64,000 bases of DNA from NCBI RefSeq assembly GCF_026183895.1, contig NZ_JAPFQI010000012.1, positions 1 to 64,000 on the forward strand, written 5' to 3'. Made by a program: the position numbers and the translations under genes. The notes beneath the pieces are model-generated. The model did no database searches. It saw nothing but the letters and a program-made list of their open reading frames with translations, and was not told the origin of the DNA. Shown one piece after another: positions 16,157 through 25,076 of the stretch; positions within the stretch are counted from its first letter, which is position 1; every line of letters begins with the position of its first letter. Source of the DNA: Sabulicella glaciei (GTDB lineage: Bacteria; Pseudomonadota; Alphaproteobacteria; Acetobacterales; Acetobacteraceae).

Positions 16157-17853
16157 GGCGCGACTTTTGCGCCCCATCGTCGGTCGTGCCGCCATGCGTT
16201 GAACAGCGTCGCGTGGAAGCGCCATCCCGCGCCCTCCTCCTGAGATTGGCGCTCGAGGTGAAACAGGCGCGGCCCCGGGTCCACGGCGCAGCGCAGGCCG
16301 CGCTCGCGTAGGCGCAGGCACAGATCGGCATCCTCGAAATCGCCGATCACGAAGCCTTCGTCGAAGCCGCCCAGCGAATCCCAATCCTCGCGGCGCAGCA
16401 CAAGGCAGGCGCCGGTGAGGGCCGGCGCGGCGATCAGACCAGCCCCCTCCGGCGCCGGGCGCGCCTTGCGGTCGTGGATGGGAAAGGGCCAGGGCGGCAG
16501 GCCGCGCACCGCCTCGAAGCGCATTCCCTGGTGCTGCACCGTGCCGTCCTCGAACAGCAGCAGCGGTGCAATGGCGCCGAGAGCCGGGTCGGCGTCGAGC
16601 CGCGCCGAAAGCGGGGCAAGGAAGCCCATCCCCTCGCCGGGATGGGGAAAGACATCCGAGTTGAGCATGCAGAGGTGGCGCCCGCGGGCGCGGCGCGCGC
16701 CTTCGTTGCAGGCGGGGGCGAAACCCCAGTTCTCCTCCAGCAGGACGAGGCGGAAGGGCAGGCCGAAGCGCGCATGGGCCGACAGGGCCAGCGCTTCCGT
16801 TTCCGCGCGGCGGCGCGGATCGTCCAGCACGTAGATCAGCTCCGCCTCCGGGTCCGGGGCGGCGGAAAACAGCGCCAGCTGGAACTCCATGAAGTCCACG
16901 CGCCCATGCAGCGGCACGACGACGCTGACGCGCGGCGCCTCGGGCAGGGCGCCATAGGCGATCTCCGTCGCCTCGCGCGGCCGCTGGAGGCGTGCCTCGT
17001 TCAGCGCCTCCACAGCCGGGCCGATCGTCCCCGCCATCACGGCAGCGAGGCGCGAGGGCGCGGCGCGCGGCGTTGCCAGCACCTGCCGGATGACCGGAAG
17101 CCCCGCCCCCTCCACCGGGGCCAGGGCGCGCTGCCCGACCTCGCCGTCGCGAAGCTCCGCCTCGATCCAGCACGTCTCGTCCGGAACGGGGCAGAGCGGG
17201 ACAAAGGCGGTGAAGCCCCAGTCGTCGTGGTCCAGCGCGAAGGCGGCGCCCGCCGCCTCCCGCACGTCGGGGCGCGGGATGACGGCCCAGGCCGCCAGAT
17301 CCACCGGATGCGACTCCGCCTCCGTGCAGACGCGCATCGCGGCGAGTTGCCGCCCCGGATCCACCAGCCAGCCCGTCAGCAGCATGCCCTTGCCGCCCAG
17401 CCGCACCGCCCGGTCCACGGCAAGGTGCACGGCCGAGGCCGCAAGCCGCGGCAAGGTATCCGTTCCTGAAAAGGCGCGGCGCGGGAGGAGGGGCTCCGCC
17501 GCGGCCCGCGCTTCGGCCGGCGCCTCGCGCAACGCGCGGCGGGCGCGTTCCAGGCCCTCCTCGGGCGAAAGGGCGCGGCAGGAAGGCGCGAAGGGAACAA
17601 GGCGCCCCGGCGCGACTTCCAAGGCGCGGATCTGCTGCGGCGGCATGGGCGGCAATTGCAGCAGGGCCGCGAAGCGGTCGCCTCCGCGCAGCGGCAGGCC
17701 CTGCACGGGCAGGGCGATGCGACCCAGATTGCCGTGCAGCGCGCCTTCGAACCGCCCGGCCGGGATCCCGGCGGCGTCGCGGCCGAAAAGGAGCAGGGTG
17801 CGGCTGGCCTCCAGGAAGGCCTGGGCCTCGACCAGGGACGGGGATGCGTTCAC
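16153..17853 (-). CDS. Glycosyltransferase family 2 with large N-terminal extension
   Basis: A 566-residue protein. The C-terminal half, from about residue 265, is a GT-A family 2 domain: RVSVVVPLHGRVDFMEF, a DD in ELIYVLDDPRR, a long LEENWGFAPACNEGARRARG, LCMLNSDVFPH, and GGFDEGFVIGDFEDADLCLR near the end. The first 260 residues are not catalytic and include a beta-rich segment (GMLLTGWLVDPGRQLAAM) resembling accessory domains of surface-glycan transferases. A GTG at 17853 is the likely start; a TTG overlapping the bpt stop is an alternative. It is translationally coupled to the downstream GT4 gene. The target glycan is unknown. Confidence 0.82.
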   Translation of the reverse strand: MNASPSLVEAQAFLEASRTLLLFGRDAAGIPAGRFEGALHGNLGRIALPVQGLPLRGGDRFAALLQLPPMPPQQIRALEVAPGRLVPFAPSCRALSPEEGLERARRALREAPAEARAAAEPLLPRRAFSGTDTLPRLAASAVHLAVDRAVRLGGKGMLLTGWLVDPGRQLAAMRVCTEAESHPVDLAAWAVIPRPDVREAAGAAFALDHDDWGFTAFVPLCPVPDETCWIEAELRDGEVGQRALAPVEGAGLPVIRQVLATPRAAPSRLAAVMAGTIGPAVEALNEARLQRPREATEIAYGALPEAPRVSVVVPLHGRVDFMEFQLALFSAAPDPEAELIYVLDDPRRRAETEALALSAHARFGLPFRLVLLEENWGFAPACNEGARRARGRHLCMLNSDVFPHPGEGMGFLAPLSARLDADPALGAIAPLLLFEDGTVQHQGMRFEAVRGLPPWPFPIHDRKARPAPEGAGLIAAPALTGACLVLRREDWDSLGGFDEGFVIGDFEDADLCLRLRERGLRCAVDPGPRLFHLERQSQEEGAGWRFHATLFNAWRHDRRWGAKVAP

Positions 17854-17870
17854 GCGCGGCGCTGCCTCGC

Positions 17871-18671
17871 TCAACCGGAACTTAGCCGCACCGTCTCGAG
17901 CGGCACGAGGCCCCGCGCCGCCTCGCGCGGCTCCGGCGTGCCGTCGGGCGCCGCCTCGTCCAGGCGGCGCCAGTTGCCCTGGCGCAGCACCTCGGCCGGG
18001 CGGAAGGCCGATTTGTAGGCCATCTTGCGGCTCTCCGGCACCCAGTAGCCGAGATAGACATAGGGCAGGCCGAGGCGGCGCGCCTCCTCCACCAGCCACA
18101 TCACGGCAAAGGTCCCGAGGGAGCGGCGCTCCTCCTCGGGCGCGAAGAAGGAATAGACGGCCGACAGCCCGTCGGTGAGCCAGTCGGTGAGGCAGGCGCC
18201 GAGCAGCCGCGCGTTGCGGTCGCGGAACTCGACGAGGCCGGTGGTGATGGGCGTGTCCTCGACCATGGCGCGGTAGTCGTAGAAGCCCATCGCGGCCATG
18301 TCGCCGCCGCCGTGCCGCGACTGCTGGTAGTGCTGGAACAGCGCGAACTGCTCGGCCGAGGCGCGGGCGGGCACGGCGCGGGCCAGCAGGTCGGCGTTGC
18401 GCCGGCCGATCCGGCGCTGGGTGCGGTTCGGCTCGAACTCCGCCGCCACGACGCGGATCGGCACGCAGGCGCGGCAGCCGGGGCAGACCGGCGAATAGGC
18501 GATGTTGTGCGAGCGGCGGAACCCCGCGCGCGACAGGCGGTCGTGCAGCGCCTCGCTGTCCGTGCCGGTCAGCTCGGTCACGATCTTCCGCTCCGTGCGC
18601 CCGGGCAGGTACGGGCAGGGCAGGGGCGTCGTCGTGTAGAAGAATTGCGGGCGGCGCGGGCGTTGGTTCAC
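17871..18671 (-). CDS. bpt: Aspartate/glutamate leucyltransferase (arginyltransferase family)
   Basis: A 266-residue member of the bacterial ATE/Bpt family, which transfers leucine from Leu-tRNA to proteins with N-terminal Asp or Glu and marks them for ClpS/ClpAP degradation. Motifs are FFYTTTPLPCPYLPGRTERK, SPVCPGCRACVPIRV, a central HYQQSRHGGGDM, and the catalytic GNAT-like part with YLGYWVPESRKMAYKSAFRP. The GTG start at 18671 (VNQRPRRPQ) gives the usual family length. Upstream starts would only add unrelated sequence. It lies upstream of the GT2 gene and could share a transcript with the glycosyltransferases. Confidence 0.93.
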   Translation of the reverse strand: MNQRPRRPQFFYTTTPLPCPYLPGRTERKIVTELTGTDSEALHDRLSRAGFRRSHNIAYSPVCPGCRACVPIRVVAAEFEPNRTQRRIGRRNADLLARAVPARASAEQFALFQHYQQSRHGGGDMAAMGFYDYRAMVEDTPITTGLVEFRDRNARLLGACLTDWLTDGLSAVYSFFAPEEERRSLGTFAVMWLVEEARRLGLPYVYLGYWVPESRKMAYKSAFRPAEVLRQGNWRRLDEAAPDGTPEPREAARGLVPLETVRLSSG

Positions 18672-18702
18672 AACCCCAATATCACCCCGCCGGGCCGCGG
18701 CT

Positions 18703-19632
18703 TCAATCGCCCGGACGCAGACCTGCGCTTTCCACAATCCCGCGGAACTTCTCCAGCTCCTCAGCCCAGAATCGCGCGAAGGCCTCGCGGCCCCGGAAGG
18801 TGATCGGCGTCGCGAGGCGCGCAAAGCCTTCCACCACCGCGGGAGCCACCATGGCGCGCTGGCAGGCGGCCTCGGCACGGGCCAGGAAGGCATCGGGCGT
18901 GCCGGCCGGGGCGAAGAGGCCGGACCAGATGGAATAAACGAGGTCCAGCCCTTCCTCCCGCGTGGTCGGCGTGTCCGGGAATTCGGGGGAGCGGGCGGGG
19001 GCCATGACGGCCAGGGCACGCAACCCGTTGGCCCGGATAGTGCCCGGCTGGTCCGCGAAAAGCGTCACGTCGCCGCGCAGCAGCGCCATCACCGCCTCGG
19101 CATTGCCGCGGAAGGGGATGTGGGTCATGCCGATCCCGGCGCGCCGGGCGATGTCGGCCGTGGCGATGTGCGGGATCGAGCCCGGCCCGGTCGAGGCGTA
19201 GTTGAAGCCCGCCCCCGCCTCCCGCGCGCGGGCCAGCGCTTCCCGCAGCGTGGCGGGGCCGTTCGGCGCAGCCATGACCACCACCGGCGTGTCGGCGACC
19301 TGGCAGATGCCGACGAGGTCGGTGGGGCGGTAGGGCAGGTCGCGCCGGAAATGCGGCTGCACCGCCATGGCGCCCACGGGGGAGAGCAGCAGGGTCTGCC
19401 CGTCCGGCCGCGCGCGGGCCACCTCCGCCGCGCCGATCGTACCGGCGGCGCCAACGGAGTTCTTCACCACCACCGGGACGCCCAGTTGCTGCGACAACTC
19501 GGGCGCCATGAGCCGCGCCATCAGGTCGGACGGCCCGCCCGCGACGAAGTTTACCACCACGGTGATGGGGGCCTGGGCCCGCGCCGGCAGGGCGAGGGCG
19601 GCCAGCATCAAGGCAAGCGTCAGCGCGCGCAT
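18703..19632 (-). CDS. Tripartite tricarboxylate transporter substrate-binding protein (TctC/Bug)
   Basis: A 309-residue periplasmic binding protein with a signal peptide (LTLALMLAALALPARAQ). The first strand ITVVVNFVAGGPSDLMARLMA and the later STGPGSIPHIATADIARRAG are typical of the Bug/TctC family, which binds carboxylates or amides. A GGGAGG ribosome-binding site precedes the ATG. No TctA/TctB membrane partners are adjacent, as is usual for the expanded solitary Bug proteins of Acetobacteraceae and Burkholderiales. The ligand is unknown. Confidence 0.9.
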   Translation of the reverse strand: MRALTLALMLAALALPARAQAPITVVVNFVAGGPSDLMARLMAPELSQQLGVPVVVKNSVGAAGTIGAAEVARARPDGQTLLLSPVGAMAVQPHFRRDLPYRPTDLVGICQVADTPVVVMAAPNGPATLREALARAREAGAGFNYASTGPGSIPHIATADIARRAGIGMTHIPFRGNAEAVMALLRGDVTLFADQPGTIRANGLRALAVMAPARSPEFPDTPTTREEGLDLVYSIWSGLFAPAGTPDAFLARAEAACQRAMVAPAVVEGFARLATPITFRGREAFARFWAEELEKFRGIVESAGLRPGD

Positions 19633-19703
19633 TCCATTTCCTCCCAGGTCATTGGGGGAAGGCTAGGGCGGGCGCGGGCGTGAAGGCGAGGAAAACCGGC
19701 CGG

Positions 19704-20477
19704 TCAGGCCCAGTTCGGCTTCCGTTTCTCGCGGAAGGCGGCGATGCCCTCGCGTGCCTCGGGACCATTGGCCGTGCGACCGAAGGAGGCGGCGCCAGCC
19801 TCGGCATAGCCGTCCGGTGAGACGGGGCCGAGGGCCCGCAGCAGGGCCTTGGTCTCGGCGAGCGCAAGCGGCGCGCCCTGCGTCACCTCGCGCAGGGTGG
19901 CGGCGACCAGCGCGTCCAGCCCGGCGCGGTCGGGCGCGACCTCGTGCACCAGGCCCCTGCGGAAGGCGGCGGGGGCATCGATTACCGAACCCTCCAGCAC
20001 CAGCCGCGCCGCTTGCGGCCGCCCCATGCGGCGGACCAGCCAGGGCAGGATCTGGGCGGGGACGAGGCCGCGCCGGACCTCGGGCGCGGCGAAACGGGCG
20101 TCGGACGCGGCGAAGGCGATGTCGGCCGCGCAGACGAAGCCGAGCCCGCCCGCATGCGCCGCGCCTTCCACGGCTGCGATCACCACCTGCGGCAACTCGG
20201 ACAGGGCGAGGTAGCGCGCGCCGATGGCGCGGTTGCGCGCCTGCTGGGCGTCAGGCGAGGCCGCAACTTCCTTGAGGTCGAGCCCGGCACAGAAATGGCC
20301 GCCCGCGCCGCGCAGCACCACCACGCGGGCCGTGCTGTCGCCACGCAACTCCTCTAGCAGGGCGTCGAGCGCCTCCCCCATCCCGCCGCCGATGGCATTG
20401 CGGCGGGTGGGGCGGTTCAGCGTGACATGGACGACCGGTCCCTCGCGCGAGACGAGGACCGGCGGCGCCTCCGTCAC
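19704..20477 (-). CDS. Enoyl-CoA hydratase/isomerase family protein
   Basis: A 257-residue crotonase-fold protein. The oxyanion-hole segments are GAGGHFCAGLDLKEV and AAVEGAAHAGGLGFVCAADI. Glu residues expected for hydratase catalysis are not both evident, so isomerase or hydrolase activity is also possible. The GTG at 20477 begins one base after the RNase E stop; a GTG so close suggests coupling with rne. The substrate is unknown. Confidence 0.85.
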   Translation of the reverse strand: MTEAPPVLVSREGPVVHVTLNRPTRRNAIGGGMGEALDALLEELRGDSTARVVVLRGAGGHFCAGLDLKEVAASPDAQQARNRAIGARYLALSELPQVVIAAVEGAAHAGGLGFVCAADIAFAASDARFAAPEVRRGLVPAQILPWLVRRMGRPQAARLVLEGSVIDAPAAFRRGLVHEVAPDRAGLDALVAATLREVTQGAPLALAETKALLRALGPVSPDGYAEAGAASFGRTANGPEAREGIAAFREKRKPNWA

Positions 20478-20478
20478 C

Positions 20479-23199
20479 TCAGCGCTTCCACCAACCGGCC
20501 CGGCGAGGCGTGGCAGCCAGCTCCTCCACGGATTTCGGCTGGATAGCGGGACCGACCGTGACCTCGGCCTTCTCCGGCTCCGCCGCCTGTGCGGCGGGGG
20601 CAGGAGTGGAGGCGGGCTCCGGCGCCGGACCCTCATCGGGCTCCGCGGCCTCGGCCGGCGTCTCGCTGGCCTTGGGCGCCTCGGGTGCGGGGGAGGCCGG
20701 GTTCTCCGGCATCACCACCGGTTCCGGCTGGCGCGGGGTCAGGGCCTCGGCCGCGGCGGCCTCGGCGGCTTCCATCGCGGCGATCAGGTGGTCCTCATGC
20801 CCCGCGAAGGGATCGGCGGGGGTGGGGCCGGAATAGGAGCGATGCACGACCTCCATGGCCTGCATCGCCTCGGTCTGCGCCTCGGCCGGCGCGCCATCCT
20901 CGCGCCGGCGGCGTCCGCCCCGGCGTCCACGGCGGCGGCGCGACCGCTCCTCTTCGGTTTCCGTTGTGGTCGGTTCCTCGGCCACGTCCTGCCCTTCCGG
21001 TTGCTCGGGCTGAACGTCCCCTGCCTCGGCCGGTTGCTCCTCGGAAGCCTGGGCCTCGCCCTCACCGGACGCCTGGCTCTCGCCACCTTCGCGGCGGCCC
21101 CGGCGGCGGCGGCGGCGGCGGCGGGAGCGCTCCTCGGAATCGCCTGCTTCGGCCGTCCCGCGCTCGGGTGCGTCCTCCGCCTCGTCCTCGTCTTCCTCGG
21201 CATCGGCGGCGTAGTCCATGCGGATCGCGGCGGGGCGTTCCTCCTCGCGCGGCGGCGCCGCGGGGGCGCGGGAGCGCTCGATGCGCGTCTCGGCGCCGTG
21301 CAGCGCGTCGTCGCACTCGAAGACGACGGAAACGCCCCAGCGCCCCTCGATGTCGTTCAGCCGCTCCCGCTTCTTGTTCAGCAGGTAGAGGGCGACGGCG
21401 CTGCGGACATGCACCGTGACCTCGGCGGCGCGGCGGCGGGCGCATTCCTCCTCCACCGCGCGCAGCACGGCGACGGCGCTGCTTTCCAGTCCGCGCACCG
21501 TGCCCCGGCCGAGGCAATGTGGGCAGGTGATGAAGGCCGTCTCGTTCAGCGAGGGGCGCAGGCGCTGGCGGGACATTTCCAGCAGGCCGAAATGGCTGAT
21601 GCGGCCGACCTGGATGCGCGCGCGGTCATGGCGCAGCGCCTCCTTCATCCGCTTCTCCACCATCGCGTTGTGGCGGTTGCTGTCCATGTCGATGAAGTCG
21701 ATCACGATCAGCCCTGCGAGGTCGCGCAGGCGAAGCTGGCGGGCGATCTCCTCCGCCGCCTCCAGATTGGTCTTGAGGGCCGTGTCCTCGATGTTGCGCT
21801 CGCGCGTCGCGCGGCCCGAGTTCACGTCGATGGCGACCAGCGCCTCGGTCTGGTTGATGACGATGTAGCCGCCGGAGCGAAGCTGCACGGTCGGCTCATG
21901 CATCGCATCCAGCTGGGTCTCGACCGAGTAGCGGGCGAAGAGCGGGACGGTGCCGTCGCGGTAAGGCTGGATCTTGCGCAGGTGCTCCGGCATGAGCATC
22001 CGCATGAACTCGCGCGCCTGGCTGAAGGCCTCGTCGCCCTCCACCAGGATCTCGTCCATGTCACGGGCATAGCCGTCGCGGATGGCGCGCTTGATGAGAT
22101 CCGCCTCCTCGTAGATCAGCGCCGGGGCCGTGGAGGAAAGCGTGCGGGTGCGGATGTTGTCCCAGAGCTGAAGCAGGTACTCGCAGTCGCGCCGGATCTC
22201 CGCCTTGGGGCGCTGGGCGCCCGCCGTGCGGACGATCAGCGACATGCCGCGCGGCATCTCCAGCTCCTCGATCACCTCGCGCAGGCGGCGCCGGTCGGTG
22301 GAGGAGGTGATCTTGCGCGACACCCCGCCGCCGCGCGGCGAGTTCGGCATCAGCACGGAGAAGCGGCCGGCCAGCGAGATATAGGTGGTGAGCGCGGCGC
22401 CCTTGTTGCCGCGCTCCTCCTTCACGACCTGGACGAGGAGGATCTGCCGGCGGCGGATGACCTCCTGGATCTTGTAGTTGCGCAGGAAGCGCGGCGCCTC
22501 GCGGCGGCGGGGACGGGACTCCTCGTCGGAACCCTCGCCATTCTCCCCGTTCTCGCCGTTGGCTTCCTCGCCGATGGTCTCGGGGGGCGGCGCGTCCTCG
22601 GAAGGAAGCAGCTCGACCCGGCCATTCTCGTCATCGGCCTCGCCCGACTCCGAATCGGAGGCGGCGCGGCTCGCGGCTTCGGCGTCGAGCTCGGCGGAGA
22701 GCGCCTCGGCGTCCGGGGCGGATTCCTCGGCGGGGAAGGCGGCATCGGGGCCGGGCATGGAGGGGGCGTCGCCCTCGGCGCCGGGCGCGGCATCGTCGGA
22801 GGTCACGGCCTCGGCCGCGGCGCGGCGGGCGGCGCGGGCCTCTGCGGCGGCCGCCTCGCGCTGGGAGCGGCGCTCCTCCTCGCGGGCCTCGGCCTCGGCC
22901 TCCTCGCGGGCCTCTGCCTCCTGCATCTCGACCAGCCTCTGCCGGTCGGCGACAGGGATCTGGTAGTAGTCGGGGTGGATCTCGCCAAAGGCGAGGAAGC
23001 CGTGGCGGTTGCCGCCATATTCGACGAAGGCGGCCTGGAGGGAGGGCTCCACCCGGACCACGCGGGCCAGGTAGATGTTGCCCTTCAGCGGGAGGCGGTT
23101 GGCGGCCTCGAGGTCGAACTCATCGACGCGGGAATTGTCCATCACGACAACCCGGGTTTCCTCCGGGTGTGCCGCGTCGATCAGCATGCGCTTGGTCAT
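20479..23199 (-). CDS. rne: Ribonuclease E
   Basis: A 906-residue endoribonuclease of the RNase E/G family, which processes rRNA and tRNA and initiates mRNA decay. The S1 domain begins at about residue 35 and is interrupted by an acidic, Ala/Glu-rich insertion at about 90-240 before resuming at NYKIQEVIRRRQILL. The catalytic aspartates are D458 (AIDVNSG) and those of DFIDM at 501-505. The zinc-link is CPHC at 559-562. The C-terminal third is a disordered, Arg- and Glu/Ala-rich tail expected to bind degradosome partners and RNA. It is preceded by a long leader that may be autoregulatory. Confidence 0.95.
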   Translation of the reverse strand: MTKRMLIDAAHPEETRVVVMDNSRVDEFDLEAANRLPLKGNIYLARVVRVEPSLQAAFVEYGGNRHGFLAFGEIHPDYYQIPVADRQRLVEMQEAEAREEAEAEAREEERRSQREAAAAEARAARRAAAEAVTSDDAAPGAEGDAPSMPGPDAAFPAEESAPDAEALSAELDAEAASRAASDSESGEADDENGRVELLPSEDAPPPETIGEEANGENGENGEGSDEESRPRRREAPRFLRNYKIQEVIRRRQILLVQVVKEERGNKGAALTTYISLAGRFSVLMPNSPRGGGVSRKITSSTDRRRLREVIEELEMPRGMSLIVRTAGAQRPKAEIRRDCEYLLQLWDNIRTRTLSSTAPALIYEEADLIKRAIRDGYARDMDEILVEGDEAFSQAREFMRMLMPEHLRKIQPYRDGTVPLFARYSVETQLDAMHEPTVQLRSGGYIVINQTEALVAIDVNSGRATRERNIEDTALKTNLEAAEEIARQLRLRDLAGLIVIDFIDMDSNRHNAMVEKRMKEALRHDRARIQVGRISHFGLLEMSRQRLRPSLNETAFITCPHCLGRGTVRGLESSAVAVLRAVEEECARRRAAEVTVHVRSAVALYLLNKKRERLNDIEGRWGVSVVFECDDALHGAETRIERSRAPAAPPREEERPAAIRMDYAADAEEDEDEAEDAPERGTAEAGDSEERSRRRRRRRRGRREGGESQASGEGEAQASEEQPAEAGDVQPEQPEGQDVAEEPTTTETEEERSRRRRGRRGGRRRREDGAPAEAQTEAMQAMEVVHRSYSGPTPADPFAGHEDHLIAAMEAAEAAAAEALTPRQPEPVVMPENPASPAPEAPKASETPAEAAEPDEGPAPEPASTPAPAAQAAEPEKAEVTVGPAIQPKSVEELAATPRRAGWWKR

Positions 23200-23615
23200 G
23201 GAAGGGGAACTCCGCGCCGCGGCGGGGCGGAAAGCGCATCGGCCGGCGGCGGAAAGGGAAGGAAAGGGAGTCCGGGCGGGGGCCGATCGGCGGCGATGTC
23301 GGGGACACGCAGCGACTTTCCTCGTTCCGGGGGCACGGCCGCCGCGTGTCCCTGCAATCGCAGGCAGCGGGGCGGCGCGCCCAATGGCGAACCCCCGCGA
23401 ATGCGCGCCCTCCTAGGGGCGGGCGACCTGCGGCAAGCCGGAACCGGGACGAGCCAGGGGAGCGGCACTGCACCGCGGGCGCATGGGCAAGGCGGGCCAG
23501 CGGTGCACCGCGTCCAGGCGGCTTCCACGCGCGAGGCTCCATGCCTTGCCGCAGCACCGGTCGCTGGGGCGCTTCACCATAGCATCAGCGAAGGGGAGGG
23601 CAAGGCACCGCCCGT
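23200..23615. other. 416-base gap: RNase E leader region
   Basis: No gene is recognisable here. It separates rne from the upstream glycosyltransferase on the same strand. If the promoter at 23576-23603 is real, nearly all of it is a transcribed rne 5' leader of about 370 bases containing GC-rich inverted repeats such as CCTGC-AATC-GCAGG around 23351-23364. E. coli rne has a long structured leader through which RNase E controls its own mRNA; whether this leader does the same is inference. Confidence 0.45.
23576..23603 (-). promoter_or_regulatory. Candidate sigma-70 promoter for rne
   Basis: On the minus strand TTGCCC (23598-23603) and TATGGT (23576-23581) are separated by 16 bases, a fair match to a vegetative promoter. 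Transcription would start near 23570 and run to the rne start at 23199. The site is just downstream of the glycosyltransferase stop at 23616. Predicted by eye only. Confidence 0.35.
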
Positions 23616-24932
23616 TCAGCCCTTCCCCAGCCGGTGCAGGATGCCCACGAGGCGCTCCGCCGCGGGGTCGAGCGTGTCGCCCCAATCCGCCGGGAGGTTC
23701 AGCGCCTCGCTCCGCCCGCGCCCTGCCTGCGCGCGCCGCGCGGCGCGCACCAGCCCGTCCGCGAGGCCCTCCACCGTGGCTTCCGTTGCCACGATGTTGG
23801 GGGAGAGCTCTTCGAGCACGGCCACACTCTTGCCCGCGAAGGCGTTGGTGACCGCAATCCCGCCCGTCGCCGCCATTTCCAGCGCCGGATAGCCGGTATG
23901 GGGCGACAGCATGGGCGCCAGCAGCACGTCGGCCTCGCGGAGCTGGTCGCCATAGGCGAGGTAGCCGCGCCAGGGCGTCGGGACGAGCGAATGGCCGCTG
24001 GAAAGCGGCAGGGTGGGCACGCCGCCCCGTCCGCCGATCGCCAGGATCTCCCAGCCGGCCAGGGCCGGATCGGCGGAGGCGCGGCGCAGCGCCTCCAGCC
24101 CCAGCCCGAACAGGTTCCGGTGGTTGCTGGGCCGCGCGTAGAAGAGGAGGCGCCGCGGCCGATCCCCCTCCGGACCGGCGGGTGGGTGGAAGACACGCCG
24201 CTCGATGGCCGGCTCGAACGTCGTGACGCGCTCGCGGAAGCCCGGCTCGGCGAAGCGGCCGACGCGGTGCTCGAAGAAATACTCGGCAAGCAGCCTTTCA
24301 TTGACCACCGGCCAGAAATCCATCGTGTAGGTTTCGAGGGCGAGGGCGTGGTTGCTGGACCAGGGATAGAATCCCGCCTCGAACTCCTGGAGCATGTAGA
24401 GGAATTGTTGGGACCGCATCTGCGGCAGCACCGGCTTCAGCTGCTGCGCCGTCGTCCAGTGCGTCGCCATGAAGGTCTCGTCCGGGCCCACGGCGAGCGG
24501 GGCCTCCGGGTTGGTCGCGGGTGCGATTTCAATGGGCGGCACCTCCCCGCCCACCAGCGCCTCCGCATGCGCGTGCAGCCACGCCTCGCTGGCGCCCTTT
24601 CCCCCAGGGACCGTGGTGACGAAGCGCACCGGGATGCCGCGCCGCGCGATGCGGACGGCCAGGTTGAGGATCGTGTTCGGCCCCCCGGTCATCCCCTGCT
24701 CGCTGAGGGTGGGATTCAGCACGTTCAGGCGCTTCCCGGTGAGCGAAGGATCCAGGCGCACATGCATGGGGACCGGGTTCATGATGTCCACCAGGCGTTC
24801 CTCGAACAGCGCTGGGTGGGTGTACTGCATCAGATTCGTGGCGAAGGCCTGCGGGTCGCGCCGCATCAGCCGCGCCTGGCCGCGTAGCTTCCGGCTCAAT
24901 GCGTCCAGCTTGGTCGCCATCCCCTGCAGCAT
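23616..24932 (-). CDS. Glycosyltransferase, WsaF/rhamnosyltransferase-like
   Basis: A 438-residue protein with a two-domain GT-B layout. LNVLNPTLSEQGMTGGPNTI and AVRIARRGIPVRFVTT recall the N-terminal domain of WsaF-type rhamnosyltransferases, and the C-terminal donor domain contains LLFYARPSNHRNLFGLGLEAL and LLAPMLSPHTGYPALEMAATG. It probably acts on a surface polysaccharide; donor and acceptor are unknown. GAGGAG seven bases upstream supports the ATG at 24932 over an in-frame start at 24962. It is divergent from the amidase gene across 144 bases. Confidence 0.78.
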   Translation of the reverse strand: MLQGMATKLDALSRKLRGQARLMRRDPQAFATNLMQYTHPALFEERLVDIMNPVPMHVRLDPSLTGKRLNVLNPTLSEQGMTGGPNTILNLAVRIARRGIPVRFVTTVPGGKGASEAWLHAHAEALVGGEVPPIEIAPATNPEAPLAVGPDETFMATHWTTAQQLKPVLPQMRSQQFLYMLQEFEAGFYPWSSNHALALETYTMDFWPVVNERLLAEYFFEHRVGRFAEPGFRERVTTFEPAIERRVFHPPAGPEGDRPRRLLFYARPSNHRNLFGLGLEALRRASADPALAGWEILAIGGRGGVPTLPLSSGHSLVPTPWRGYLAYGDQLREADVLLAPMLSPHTGYPALEMAATGGIAVTNAFAGKSVAVLEELSPNIVATEATVEGLADGLVRAARRAQAGRGRSEALNLPADWGDTLDPAAERLVGILHRLGKG

Positions 24933-25076
24933 TCGTTCACTCCTCGGTCCGAGGCGGTGCAACGCGCCGCAAACCCTCCCGTTTCGTCATTCCTGGCATT
25001 CATCCTCGCGACTGGATTTGCGGCGGCGCGAGAGGTAGAAGCGACACCTCGCGAGCTCGGGGGGGTACGCGGAATC

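Noticed and set aside
20224-23892. 1222-codon plus-strand frame opposite RNase E.
   Set aside because: Composition artefact of the opposite strand; the RNase E domains and catalytic residues are on the minus strand.
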